Assembly (NCBI GenBank): GCA_945862275.1
Contig: CAMAYA010000063.1
Span: 1-6,996, forward strand
Direction of reading: 5' to 3'
From: Legionella genomosp. 1
GTDB taxonomy: Bacteria > Pseudomonadota > Gammaproteobacteria > Legionellales > Legionellaceae
Length of the DNA stretch: 6,996 bases
The stretch's first letter is position 1. Each line of letters begins with the position of its first letter. The position numbers were made by a program, and so were the translations under genes. Of the stretch, positions 1 through 5,977 are shown in pieces. The notes below the pieces were generated by a model, which saw only the letters and a program-made list of their open reading frames with translations, was not told the origin of the DNA and searched no databases.

Positions 1-637
1 CCAATGCGCCAGCCACCATAACAATAGGCATGATCGCCAGTCCATCTAGGCCATCTGTTAAATTAACGGCATTGCTACTGCCCACGATTACAAAATAAGC
101 CAAAATAGGAAACAACGGACCTAAGCTAAACAAACAGGTTTTACAAAAAGGAATGGTTAACTGCGTGTGAATCGGCATACTCGAAGAAGAATAAAGATAC
201 AGCACTGCCACGCATGCTATCACCGACTGCCAAAAATATTTCCAACGCCCTGGCAATCCTCGGCTATTTTTCAAAACCAGTTTACGGTAGTCGTCAACCC
301 ACCCAACCAAACCAAAACTGATGGTCACCAAAAGTACCAGCCATAAATTCGCCTGATGTAAATCCCCCCAGAGCAAACAGCTAACGGTGATAGCCAATAT
401 AATTAACACGCCACCCATCGTTGGCGTGCCGGCTTTGAGTAAATGGCTTTTAGGACCATCATCGCGAACCATTTGCCCGATTTGCAAACGGCTCAGCCAC
501 CGAATGGTCAGGGGGCCACAAAAGAAACCCACCATTAATGCGGTCAGCGCGGCCAATATGGAGCGGAAAGTCAGGTATTGAAACACACGCAAAGCATGAT
601 GTTGGCCTTGTAATAACTGCGTTATCCAATAGAGCAT
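1..637 (-). CDS. mraY: Phospho-N-acetylmuramoyl-pentapeptide transferase MraY (partial, C-terminus off window)
   Basis: Polytopic inner-membrane enzyme that transfers phospho-MurNAc-pentapeptide from UDP to undecaprenyl phosphate, making lipid I. No ORF of this frame was listed because it runs off the left edge; I translated it by hand and obtained 212 residues from ATG 635-637. Seen: YLTFRSILAALTAL near residue 21, the family signature DDGPKSH...GTPTMGG at 59-76, the Mg-binding VDDYRK at 114-119 (D115, D116), RWKYFW at 131-136, and NAVNLTDGLDGLAIMP at 189-204. These match E. coli MraY (360 residues) closely and collinearly, so about 150 residues, including the later catalytic Asp and the HHH segment, lie beyond position 1. 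An AGGTGG ribosome site (645-650) sits 7 bases before the ATG and fixes the start. It lies 50 bases downstream of murF, probably in the same transcript. Confidence 0.97.
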   Translation of the reverse strand, partial: MLYWITQLLQGQHHALRVFQYLTFRSILAALTALMVGFFCGPLTIRWLSRLQIGQMVRDDGPKSHLLKAGTPTMGGVLIILAITVSCLLWGDLHQANLWLVLLVTISFGLVGWVDDYRKLVLKNSRGLPGRWKYFWQSVIACVAVLYLYSSSSMPIHTQLTIPFCKTCLFSLGPLFPILAYFVIVGSSNAVNLTDGLDGLAIMPIVMVAGAL

Positions 638-687
638 GGCATATCCACCTTAATGAGTTTTTTTAAAATGGGCGCAGCATACCATAA

Positions 688-2013
688 TTATATTAATTCT
701 TTCACTATCTTTTCCATGGCACTCGACCGCGATCCTTTCACCAAAATAGTGGTATTCGCATCCAATTTACCCCGTAGATCATCCACTAACATGGCTTGAC
801 TCTCATAATGTTGGGCGCCCACACCAAACGCACGCGCAGCCGTTGCGCTATGCGTGCCACACGTCATGAGTCTGTCGATTCCTCTTGACCGCGCGTACAA
901 GCCGACTTCATGGTGATGTTGTTCGCTCCAACGACCCAGCTCTCCCATGTCCCCAAATACAAACACCCGCACGCCAGGGCGCGCTGCCAATACATCGATC
1001 CCCATCAATACTGAACGTAAATTAGCATTGTAGGTGTCATCAATAATGCAAGCGTGCTCCTTCCCCTTGAGAAACGTCATGCGCCCCGCGACACCTAAAA
1101 ACCGGGGCAACCCCTCTTGAATAGCGGAAAAGCCTATCCCCAGGGCGTACGTACACGCGGCCGCGGCCAATGCATTGCTCACGTTATGCATCCCGGGAAC
1201 GGTTAACTGAATCAACCCTTCACCAACCGGCGTCACCAAAATAAATTGAGCGCAACCTTGTGCATTCAATACCACATCACGCGCATAAATGGTGGTGGGT
1301 TTCATCACGGAAAACCGAATCGTTTTTTTATCCGCCAACAACGGATCCCAAAAATGCGCATAAGCATCGTCATCATTGATGACGGCCGTGCCTTCATGCG
1401 TCAGTCCTTCATAAATCTCGCCTTTTGCGCATGCAATACCATCCATTGAGCCAAATCCATCGATGTGTGCTGGCGCAATATTATTGATTAACGCCACCTG
1501 TGGCTGAACCACTTCAACCGTATGTGCAATTTCACCCAAATGATTCGCGCCCAATTCAAACACGGCATAACGATGCTCAGGTTGGAGTTGCAACACGCAG
1601 AGCGGAACGCCTATGTGGTTATTCAAATTGCCTGGTGTAGAAAAAGACGGATACGGGAGAATAGAGGCTATCATCTCTTTAACAGTCGTTTTGCCATTGC
1701 TTCCAGTCAATGCAATGATGGCACAATCGAGTGAGCGACGATGGTGGGCGGCAAGGGTTGCCAAGGCCTGGGTCGTGTCTTGGACCACAAATTGTGGCGT
1801 TGAAATATCGACAACGGCCTTGCTGCAGATAATCGCCGATGCACCATTTTTCACAGCATCATGAATAAATTGATGGCCATCAAACCGTTCCCCTTGAATC
1901 GCAACAAACACTTGTCCTGGTAGAAGGCAACGGCTATCAATGCAAATGCCAGTCCATTCGGCAATGTGAGTACAGGGCGTATCAAACAGAGATGCCAGCT
2001 CAGATAACATCAT
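688..2013 (-). CDS. murF: UDP-N-acetylmuramoyl-tripeptide--D-alanyl-D-alanine ligase MurF
   Basis: Cytoplasmic ATP-dependent Mur ligase that joins D-Ala-D-Ala to UDP-MurNAc-tripeptide, the last soluble step before MraY. The protein has 441 residues, normal for the family (about 450). Seen: N-terminal substrate domain with DSR at 26-28 and PGQVFVAIQGERFDGH at 32-47; ATP P-loop TGSNGKTT at 103-110; GNLNNHIGVP at 128-137; ELGANHLGEI at 153-162; NNIAPAHIDGFGS at 177-189; DDTYNAN at 325-331; C-terminal GDMGELG at 354-360 and KGSRSSAME at 426-434. The Pro that usually follows YNAN is Leu (L332 by my count, within one residue). The first of two adjacent ATGs is chosen because it forms an ATGA overlap with the zipA stop and has AGG at 2023-2025, 9 bases upstream. 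Translation is probably coupled to zipA. Confidence 0.97.
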   Translation of the reverse strand: MMLSELASLFDTPCTHIAEWTGICIDSRCLLPGQVFVAIQGERFDGHQFIHDAVKNGASAIICSKAVVDISTPQFVVQDTTQALATLAAHHRRSLDCAIIALTGSNGKTTVKEMIASILPYPSFSTPGNLNNHIGVPLCVLQLQPEHRYAVFELGANHLGEIAHTVEVVQPQVALINNIAPAHIDGFGSMDGIACAKGEIYEGLTHEGTAVINDDDAYAHFWDPLLADKKTIRFSVMKPTTIYARDVVLNAQGCAQFILVTPVGEGLIQLTVPGMHNVSNALAAAACTYALGIGFSAIQEGLPRFLGVAGRMTFLKGKEHACIIDDTYNANLRSVLMGIDVLAARPGVRVFVFGDMGELGRWSEQHHHEVGLYARSRGIDRLMTCGTHSATAARAFGVGAQHYESQAMLVDDLRGKLDANTTILVKGSRSSAMEKIVKELI

Positions 2014-2744
2014 GCCGTTTTACCTAATTCAAGGTCACACACATCTGCAATATTTAATAACCGATAATAGCGCCGCAAACTGGCATCTGAGAAGGGACGG
2101 CGCTGATCATCCAACAAATGGGCATCCAGGCCCTCACTAAGCTGACTCGCAGTATCCAGCATGATCTCAAAACGTTCGGCGTCAATCGTCGGATTGCCTG
2201 ATGCCTGCATAAACAAACACAACCCTCGCACGCTGAATGCACCCATGTTTTGCAAATCAAACAACCCACTAGGGGTTGCCGCGGCTAAACTACACAATAC
2301 CGGCCCTTGACCATTGGGGTACTGGTGACGATGAAAGAGCTGTCCTTCACCAAATCGCAATCCGGCGGAAAGCAAGGTCTGCAACAGCTCATAACCGGCC
2401 AATTGACGGTTTTCTTTTGTCAGCAATACCAACACGACAGGGGAGGAACCCTCTTGATCCAGCATCGACTTTGCAGGGGCTTCTGAAAGATGGGCTGGTG
2501 AAATAAGCGGGCGCGTGATGGGTTGCAACACTTGCGGCATCGCTGACAATACAGAAGGTGTATCCTGATCCACTCTACGCACGGCAATGATGTCATCGTA
2601 TGTTTTTTGATCAACCGTACCCACGGATGGAACGATGGGTGGTACATAGGTATTTTTCCGTCTTTCTTTCATCATGCGACCAATTGCCACAACGACCCCA
2701 ACCAACAACAAAATATTAAGGACTAAACTCCAATTTGCCTGCAT
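2010..2744 (-). CDS. zipA: Cell division protein ZipA
   Basis: Essential gammaproteobacterial division protein that tethers the FtsZ C-terminal tail to the inner membrane and stabilises the Z ring. Seen (numbered from the upstream ATG at 2747): a single N-terminal membrane helix at about 5-23 followed by basic GRMMKERRKN; a low-complexity Pro/Ser/Gln linker at about 33-102; then the FtsZ-binding domain at about 103-233. That domain has AGLRFGEGQLFHRH at 128-141, GPVLCSLA at 148-155, FSVRGLCLFMQ at 171-181 and HLLDDQRRPFS at 210-220. E. coli ZipA has the same landmarks (FGDMNIYHRH, GPALFSLA, VVLDDQRR) but is 328 residues, so the linker here is short. Two ATGs are adjacent; the second (2744) is preferred because TAGGAG at 2751-2756 is 6 bases from it and only 3 from the first. 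The last bases overlap murF, an unusual neighbour since zipA usually precedes ligA. Confidence 0.93.
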   Translation of the reverse strand: MQANWSLVLNILLLVGVVVAIGRMMKERRKNTYVPPIVPSVGTVDQKTYDDIIAVRRVDQDTPSVLSAMPQVLQPITRPLISPAHLSEAPAKSMLDQEGSSPVVLVLLTKENRQLAGYELLQTLLSAGLRFGEGQLFHRHQYPNGQGPVLCSLAAATPSGLFDLQNMGAFSVRGLCLFMQASGNPTIDAERFEIMLDTASQLSEGLDAHLLDDQRRPFSDASLRRYYRLLNIADVCDLELGKTA

Positions 2745-2750
2745 CATTTA

Positions 2751-2756
2751 CTCCTA
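2751..2756 (-). promoter_or_regulatory. Ribosome binding site TAGGAG of zipA
   Basis: Read on the minus strand this is TAGGAG followed by TAA and two ATG codons. Spacing is 3 bases to the first ATG and 6 to the second, which favours starting at 2744 and a 244-residue ZipA. Confidence 0.7.
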
Positions 2757-2795
2757 CTTAGCAAAGAAAGAACGCTTATTCTTAATTAGACTTTA

Positions 2796-3062
2796 TTGTG
2801 CGGAATAATACCAGAAAAAAATCGAATCCTCTTATTATTGTTTTATTCACTGAATTCGATAGGATGCACTCAGAACCCACGTCAACTGGCGAAAACCGAC
2901 GTGAATCAGGATAAACGATTTAGCAGCGATGAGTGGGTCAATCATCCCATTTTCAATCTGCTCAGCCAACAATATCTGTTGGCGACTAAACATCTGAAAT
3001 CACTACTAGACACTCACAATACACCAGGCGCTGATGTGCATCCATTCAGATTTAAGCCATAA
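2796..3062 (+). pseudogene. Remnant of class I poly(3-hydroxyalkanoate) synthase (phaC), N-terminal fragment
   Basis: An open frame of 88 codons with only a TTG start and no clear ribosome site. Its first 24 or so residues resemble nothing. Residues 39-73 (2910-3014), DKRFSSDEWVNHPIFNLLSQ followed by QYLLATKHLKSLLDT, match the start of the PHA synthase N-terminal domain, which in intact enzymes reads like D(K/R)RF..PAW..NP.F..LKQ.YLL.(S/A)R.L..L. The preceding QNPRQLAKT (26-34) resembles the segment that normally lies some 30 or more residues further upstream in PhaC, so an internal deletion is likely. After residue 73 similarity fades (GADVH.FRF may be its last trace), and the alpha/beta-hydrolase domain with the lipase-like Cys box is missing. 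A working synthase has about 560-600 residues, so this is a stub. It overlaps the convergent desaturase end by 11 bases. Identification is from motif recall; a short unrelated protein is the alternative. Confidence 0.58.
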
Positions 3063-4239
3063 CTGGTTTTGGCACATAGCCTTTCAATTGTTGTGCAAAC
3101 TGGTGCAATACTTCAAGGCCTGACTCCTCGGCCTGTTTACACCATTGTTGCAAGGCTTCGATTAGCTCTTTTTGTGAGGTTGCCGTTTTCAACCAAACAT
3201 TTTGCAACGATTGGCGATAACTATAAACAATTCTTAATTGTTCATACCGTTCCAACAAAGCCTTCAAATGAGAGCTAGCACCTGGCGACAATAAAATGTC
3301 CTGGCGGCGCAATAACACACCCGCACGCTGAAAGAGCCGTTTATCATCTTTGTTCTCAATCCCACTGCGCTTCACATTTTGTAAAATAGGACATACAACC
3401 CGTTTGTAATAATCTGACATCACTTGAAAACGATTGCCAATCACCGCTCTTACTGTATCCACATCAACGTGCCGTTTGCCTTCTTCGCGCGCCAATTGTG
3501 GGGGCAATTTTTTCACTTTAGCCAGCCCTAAAAAGGACAAGCATTGAATGTACATCCAACCGATGTCGAACTCCCACCATTTAACTGAGAATTTAGCAGA
3601 AGAAGCAAATGTATGATGATTATTATGCAGCTCTTCGCCGCCAATCCAAAAACCCCAAGGAATCAGATTGGTGGATGCATCATGGCACTCAAAATTACGG
3701 TACCCAAAATAATGACCGGCTCCATTGACAACGCCAGCAGCCCAAACAGGGATCCACATCATTTGAATGGCCCAGATTGAAATACCTGGAATACCAAACA
3801 AAATCAGGTTAATGATAAGCATCGCACGGATGCCTAAACCCGAACGGCGCGAATAAACGTTGCGTTCCATCCAGTCATCCGGCGTGCCATGAGAATATTT
3901 TTCAACCATCTCTTTGTCTTTAGCGGAGGCGCTGTATAACTCTTTGCCCTCCAGCAGCACTTTTTTAATCCCGAGCACAACAGGACTATGCGGATCGCCC
4001 TCAACGTCTGTAGTCGCATGATGCTTGCGGTGAATAGCTACCCATTCAGCCGTTACCATGCCTGTGGTCATCCAGAGCCAAAAACGGAAAAAATGACTAA
4101 TCAAAGGGTGTAACGTCAGCGCACGGTGGGTCTGATGACGATGCAAATAAATCGTAACGGATGCAATCGTGATTTGCGTTAGCACAACCGTCGCAATCAC
4201 ATACCCCCAGAAAGATAAATTTAAAAGACCAAAAATCAT
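3052..4239 (-). CDS. Membrane fatty acid (acyl-CoA) delta-9-type desaturase, DesB/DesC-like
   Basis: Integral membrane di-iron enzyme that introduces a cis double bond into saturated acyl chains, raising membrane fluidity. The three histidine boxes are complete: HRHQTH at 33-38, HRKHH at 70-74 and ELHNNHH at 203-209, with an extra conserved-type histidine at 176 (GAGHYFG). Hydrophobic segments lie at about 5-30, 48-65, 138-160 and 161-178. After the third box comes a soluble, mostly helical tail of about 180 residues ending with EALQQWCKQAEESGLEVL near 361-378. To my recollection that tail is shared with the Pseudomonas aerobic acyl-CoA desaturases (about 394 residues). The frame is open from 4281, but the start at 4239 is chosen because GGAG at 4246-4249 is 6 bases upstream and the resulting 395 residues match that family length. 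The substrate (acyl-CoA or phospholipid) cannot be told from sequence. Confidence 0.93.
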   Translation of the reverse strand: MIFGLLNLSFWGYVIATVVLTQITIASVTIYLHRHQTHRALTLHPLISHFFRFWLWMTTGMVTAEWVAIHRKHHATTDVEGDPHSPVVLGIKKVLLEGKELYSASAKDKEMVEKYSHGTPDDWMERNVYSRRSGLGIRAMLIINLILFGIPGISIWAIQMMWIPVWAAGVVNGAGHYFGYRNFECHDASTNLIPWGFWIGGEELHNNHHTFASSAKFSVKWWEFDIGWMYIQCLSFLGLAKVKKLPPQLAREEGKRHVDVDTVRAVIGNRFQVMSDYYKRVVCPILQNVKRSGIENKDDKRLFQRAGVLLRRQDILLSPGASSHLKALLERYEQLRIVYSYRQSLQNVWLKTATSQKELIEALQQWCKQAEESGLEVLHQFAQQLKGYVPKPVMA

Positions 4240-4245
4240 GGCGTA

Positions 4246-4249
4246 CTCC
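4246..4249 (-). promoter_or_regulatory. Ribosome binding site GGAG deciding the desaturase start
   Basis: On the minus strand GGAG is followed by 6 bases and then ATG 4237-4239. The upstream in-frame ATG at 4281 has no comparable site, so the first 14 codons of the longer frame are probably leader. Confidence 0.7.
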
Positions 4250-4360
4250 ACATTGATGATGAACCCACACAAACAACACAATAGCGAAATCGTTGCAAGA
4301 AATCAATTAAATCCTCAGCTACGCCTCGCATCGCCCTAAAAAACGCTTTCTCACGCATAT

Positions 4361-4366
4361 ATTATA
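4361..4366 (-). promoter_or_regulatory. Perfect -10 box (TATAAT), likely desaturase promoter
   Basis: The minus strand reads TATAAT here, 121 bases before the desaturase ATG, so the transcript would have a leader of about 115 bases. The -35 position at 17-base spacing (4384-4389, GTGGTA on the minus strand) is a poor match to TTGACA, so an activator or a different sigma spacing may be involved. It is paired with an opposite TATAAT 12 bases away. Confidence 0.45.
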
Positions 4367-4378
4367 CAACAAGACTCC

Positions 4379-4384
4379 TATAAT
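4379..4384 (+). promoter_or_regulatory. Perfect -10 box (TATAAT), likely promoter of the small membrane protein-plsC unit
   Basis: The plus strand reads TATAAT, 80 bases before the ATG at 4465. The -35 position with 17-base spacing (4356-4361, CATATA) is weak. The two TATAAT boxes form an inverted repeat facing away from each other, so RNA polymerase bound at one would exclude the other. Confidence 0.38.
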
Positions 4385-4464
4385 ACCACATTCTATCCCA
4401 TTAGTCTTGCACCCAGAGCTAATGTAATGGATAATTCTTTATTATCCTCCTTCATCAGACGCGT

Positions 4465-4710
4465 ATGAATCACTCCTTTTCACGTATGGCAAGACAAGTC
4501 CTCCAGGGCATTGGACCCTGTTTGTTGCTAGGTGTTGCCATTGCAGGCACCATTGGGCTTTTCATCCTTTTCTCTTATGTATTGTTATGGGGTATGCTCA
4601 TCGGCACGATTCTGTGGGTGAGTGCGCTCATTCACCGCGCTATTTTTTCAAAACAGTCTCCCCATAAAAATCAACCAGGACGCGTGATTGACCATGAAAA
4701 AAACCGATAA
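4465..4710 (+). CDS. Small two-helix membrane protein of unknown function, upstream of plsC
   Basis: I do not recognise a named family. The 81 residues hold a short basic N-terminus (SRMARQ), two adjacent hydrophobic segments at about 17-37 and 39-60 with almost no loop, and a hydrophilic tail with KQSPHKNQPGRVIDHE. Both segments are rich in Gly, Ile and Leu, consistent with an inner-membrane hairpin. The tail ending GR-V-I-D/E-H/G-E resembles tails I recall in small uncharacterised gammaproteobacterial membrane proteins, a weak similarity. The ribosome site before ATG 4465 is poor. Support for the gene comes from the membrane-protein composition, the upstream TATAAT and its 17-base overlap with plsC (23 if plsC starts at TTG), which suggests translational coupling and a role with the acyltransferase or its substrate. 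A chance frame is possible but less likely. Confidence 0.68.
   Translation: MNHSFSRMARQVLQGIGPCLLLGVAIAGTIGLFILFSYVLLWGMLIGTILWVSALIHRAIFSKQSPHKNQPGRVIDHEKNR
4677..4680 (+). promoter_or_regulatory. Ribosome binding site AGGA of plsC, start ambiguous
   Basis: AGGA is 7 bases before a TTG at 4688 and 13 bases before the ATG at 4694. Spacing favours TTG and codon type favours ATG. The choice changes the protein by only two residues. Confidence 0.45.
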
Positions 4711-5443
4711 AGCCAGCACATTACGCACCCTCTGGATTCTAGTCATGTCATTATTATATACGGCCAATACCTGCGTTGGTTCAATCATGAGAGGGTTCTT
4801 TGGAATCAGTAGCCGAAAATGGGTCGATGACGCACTCCAGCTCTGGTTAAAACGCGTACTAAAATTGGCACGCATCAAGGTGCATGTCTTCAATCCTTAC
4901 AAGATAAAAACACAAACAGGCCAACCCACTATCATCATGTGTAATCACAGCAGCCTGTATGATATCCCGTTCAGCCTGGCGGCCTTTCCAAGCAATTCTC
5001 TTCGCATGCTGGCAAAAAAAGAAATGTCACGCATTCCTCTCATGGGCCGTGCCATGGTTGCAGCGGAATTCCCATTTATAGATCGAAAAAATAGGCATCA
5101 AGCAATTAAAGATCTAGCCTTTGTACGGAAACTACTGGAAGGCGGCATCGTGATGTGGATTGCTCCAGAAGGAACACGCTCGGAAGATGGCCATCTTGCA
5201 CCCTTTAAGAAAGGCGCCTTTATTACCGCCATTCAGGCCAAAGCCACGATCATTCCCATTGGCATACGCGGTGCCAATGCTATTTTACCGGCACGCACGC
5301 ATCAATTAAATCTCAACCAAACAGCAGAAGTGCATATCGGAAAACCCATTGATGCCTCGCCATTTACATTGGACAACAAAGAGGAATTGATTGAACAGGT
5401 TTTTCAATCGATCAAGCAGCTGGTTGAGGGTGGCGCGCCCTAA
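4694..5443 (+). CDS. plsC: 1-acyl-sn-glycerol-3-phosphate acyltransferase (PlsC family)
   Basis: Inner-membrane enzyme that acylates lysophosphatidic acid at sn-2 to give phosphatidic acid, the precursor of membrane phospholipids. The protein has about 249 residues, typical for the family. Seen (numbered from the TTG two codons upstream): hydrophobic N-terminal segment at about 14-38; acyltransferase block I NHSSLYD at 86-92 (H87 and D92 of the HX4D catalytic pair); block II FPFIDRKNR at 128-136; block III APEGTRS at 159-165 binding the phosphate; block IV IIPIGIRG at 188-195. All four blocks are intact. It follows the small membrane protein with a short overlap. Its 3' end overlaps the convergent coaD by 32 bases. 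Other glycerolipid or lysophospholipid acyltransferases of the same superfamily cannot be excluded. Confidence 0.92.
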   Translation: MKKTDKASTLRTLWILVMSLLYTANTCVGSIMRGFFGISSRKWVDDALQLWLKRVLKLARIKVHVFNPYKIKTQTGQPTIIMCNHSSLYDIPFSLAAFPSNSLRMLAKKEMSRIPLMGRAMVAAEFPFIDRKNRHQAIKDLAFVRKLLEGGIVMWIAPEGTRSEDGHLAPFKKGAFITAIQAKATIIPIGIRGANAILPARTHQLNLNQTAEVHIGKPIDASPFTLDNKEELIEQVFQSIKQLVEGGAP

Positions 5444-5903
5444 AAGCCAGCACGACCTCATCCGGGACAAATCCGGACACATCGCCCCCTAAGCCTGCAA
5501 TTTCACGGACCAAAGTAGACGAGATGAACATGAAATTTTCAGATGGGGTTAAAAACATGGTTTCCACGTTTTTTGATAATTTACGGTTCATTCCGGCCAA
5601 TTGAAATTCATATTCAAAGTCAGACACAGCACGTAACCCACGAAGAATAACGCTCGCGCCCAGCTCTTGCACCAAATGAATCAATAGATTATCAAATCCA
5701 ACCACACTGATGCCCGGCAACGCCTTCACCGCATCTTGCACAAAGGCAATGCGCTCGGTTAATGAGAAAAATGGCCGTTTGGTGCTGTTACTGGCAACAG
5801 CCACCACGAGTTCTGGAAATAGTTTAGCCGCCCGGGTAATAATATCAACATGCCCATTTGTCACGGGATCAAATGTGCCTGGGTAGATGGCTTTGCAGTT
5901 CAT
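5412..5903 (-). CDS. coaD: Phosphopantetheine adenylyltransferase CoaD
   Basis: Cytoplasmic enzyme that adenylylates 4'-phosphopantetheine with ATP to dephospho-CoA, the fourth step of coenzyme A synthesis. The protein has 163 residues (E. coli 159). Seen: YPGTFDPVTNGH at 7-18 containing the nucleotidyltransferase TxGH-type motif (T15, G17, H18); TKRPFFSLTERIAFV at 41-55; ILRGLRAVSDFEYEFQLAGMN at 86-106, the phosphopantetheine and hexamer-contact region; ISSTLVRE at 127-134, the ATP-binding signature. All key residues are present. There is no strong ribosome site before ATG 5903. It is divergent from lolB across 74 bases and its last 32 bases lie within the end of plsC on the other strand. 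Confidence 0.97.
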   Translation of the reverse strand: MNCKAIYPGTFDPVTNGHVDIITRAAKLFPELVVAVASNSTKRPFFSLTERIAFVQDAVKALPGISVVGFDNLLIHLVQELGASVILRGLRAVSDFEYEFQLAGMNRKLSKNVETMFLTPSENFMFISSTLVREIAGLGGDVSGFVPDEVVLAFRARHPQPAA

Positions 5904-5919
5904 TTGTTTATCGCACCAA

Positions 5920-5948
5920 TTGAATGAGGGGTCAGTCTAGCGTATTGT
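5920..5948 (+). promoter_or_regulatory. Sigma-70-type promoter of lolB
   Basis: TTGAAT at 5920-5925 and TATTGT at 5943-5948 are separated by exactly 17 bases. Each hexamer matches consensus at 4 of 6 positions. The predicted start would lie about 7 bases after 5948, giving lolB a leader of about 20-25 bases that includes GGAG at 5968-5971. Confidence 0.5.
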
Positions 5949-5977
5949 AAAATGAAAAACCATTCACGGAGAAAATC

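Larger units (their letters stand above)
4240..4464. other. Divergent intergenic region between desaturase and small membrane protein-plsC
   Basis: A 225-base non-coding stretch, the largest without a gene or gene remnant in the window. Besides the two TATAAT boxes it contains the desaturase ribosome site and leader. I saw no tRNA, no obvious riboswitch and no terminator hairpin. A lipid-responsive regulator site is plausible because the desaturase promoter core is weak at -35, but no specific operator could be recognised. Confidence 0.5.

Noticed and set aside
387..581. Open frame of 64 codons on the plus strand
   Set aside because: It lies wholly antisense to mraY, whose conserved motifs are continuous through this stretch; the product resembles no protein.
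1246..1864. Several plus-strand frames of 67-83 codons
   Set aside because: All are antisense to murF within well-conserved motifs; they are shadows of murF codon structure.
2054..2647. Minus-strand frames of 71 and 75 codons and a plus-strand frame of 76 codons inside zipA
   Set aside because: They overlap the recognisable ZipA FtsZ-binding domain in other frames and show frameshifted Trp/Cys-rich composition typical of shadows.
2821..2860. Inverted repeat ATCGAAT ... ATTCGAT in the zipA upstream region, considered as a terminator or operator
   Set aside because: Arms are only 7 bases with a 26-base AT-rich loop and no T-run after the right arm; likely chance in a decayed region.
3069..3278. 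Plus-strand frame of 69 codons just after the phaC remnant, considered as a continuation of it
   Set aside because: Its translation has no PhaC-like segment and it lies opposite the conserved desaturase C-terminal tail.
4648..4893. Minus-strand frame of 81 codons overlapping the start of plsC
   Set aside because: Antisense to two better-supported plus-strand genes, with no ribosome site or recognisable domain.
5926..5970. Possible coaD promoter on the minus strand with TTTACA as -35
   Set aside because: No acceptable -10 hexamer occurs at 16-18 bases from it, so it could not be supported.
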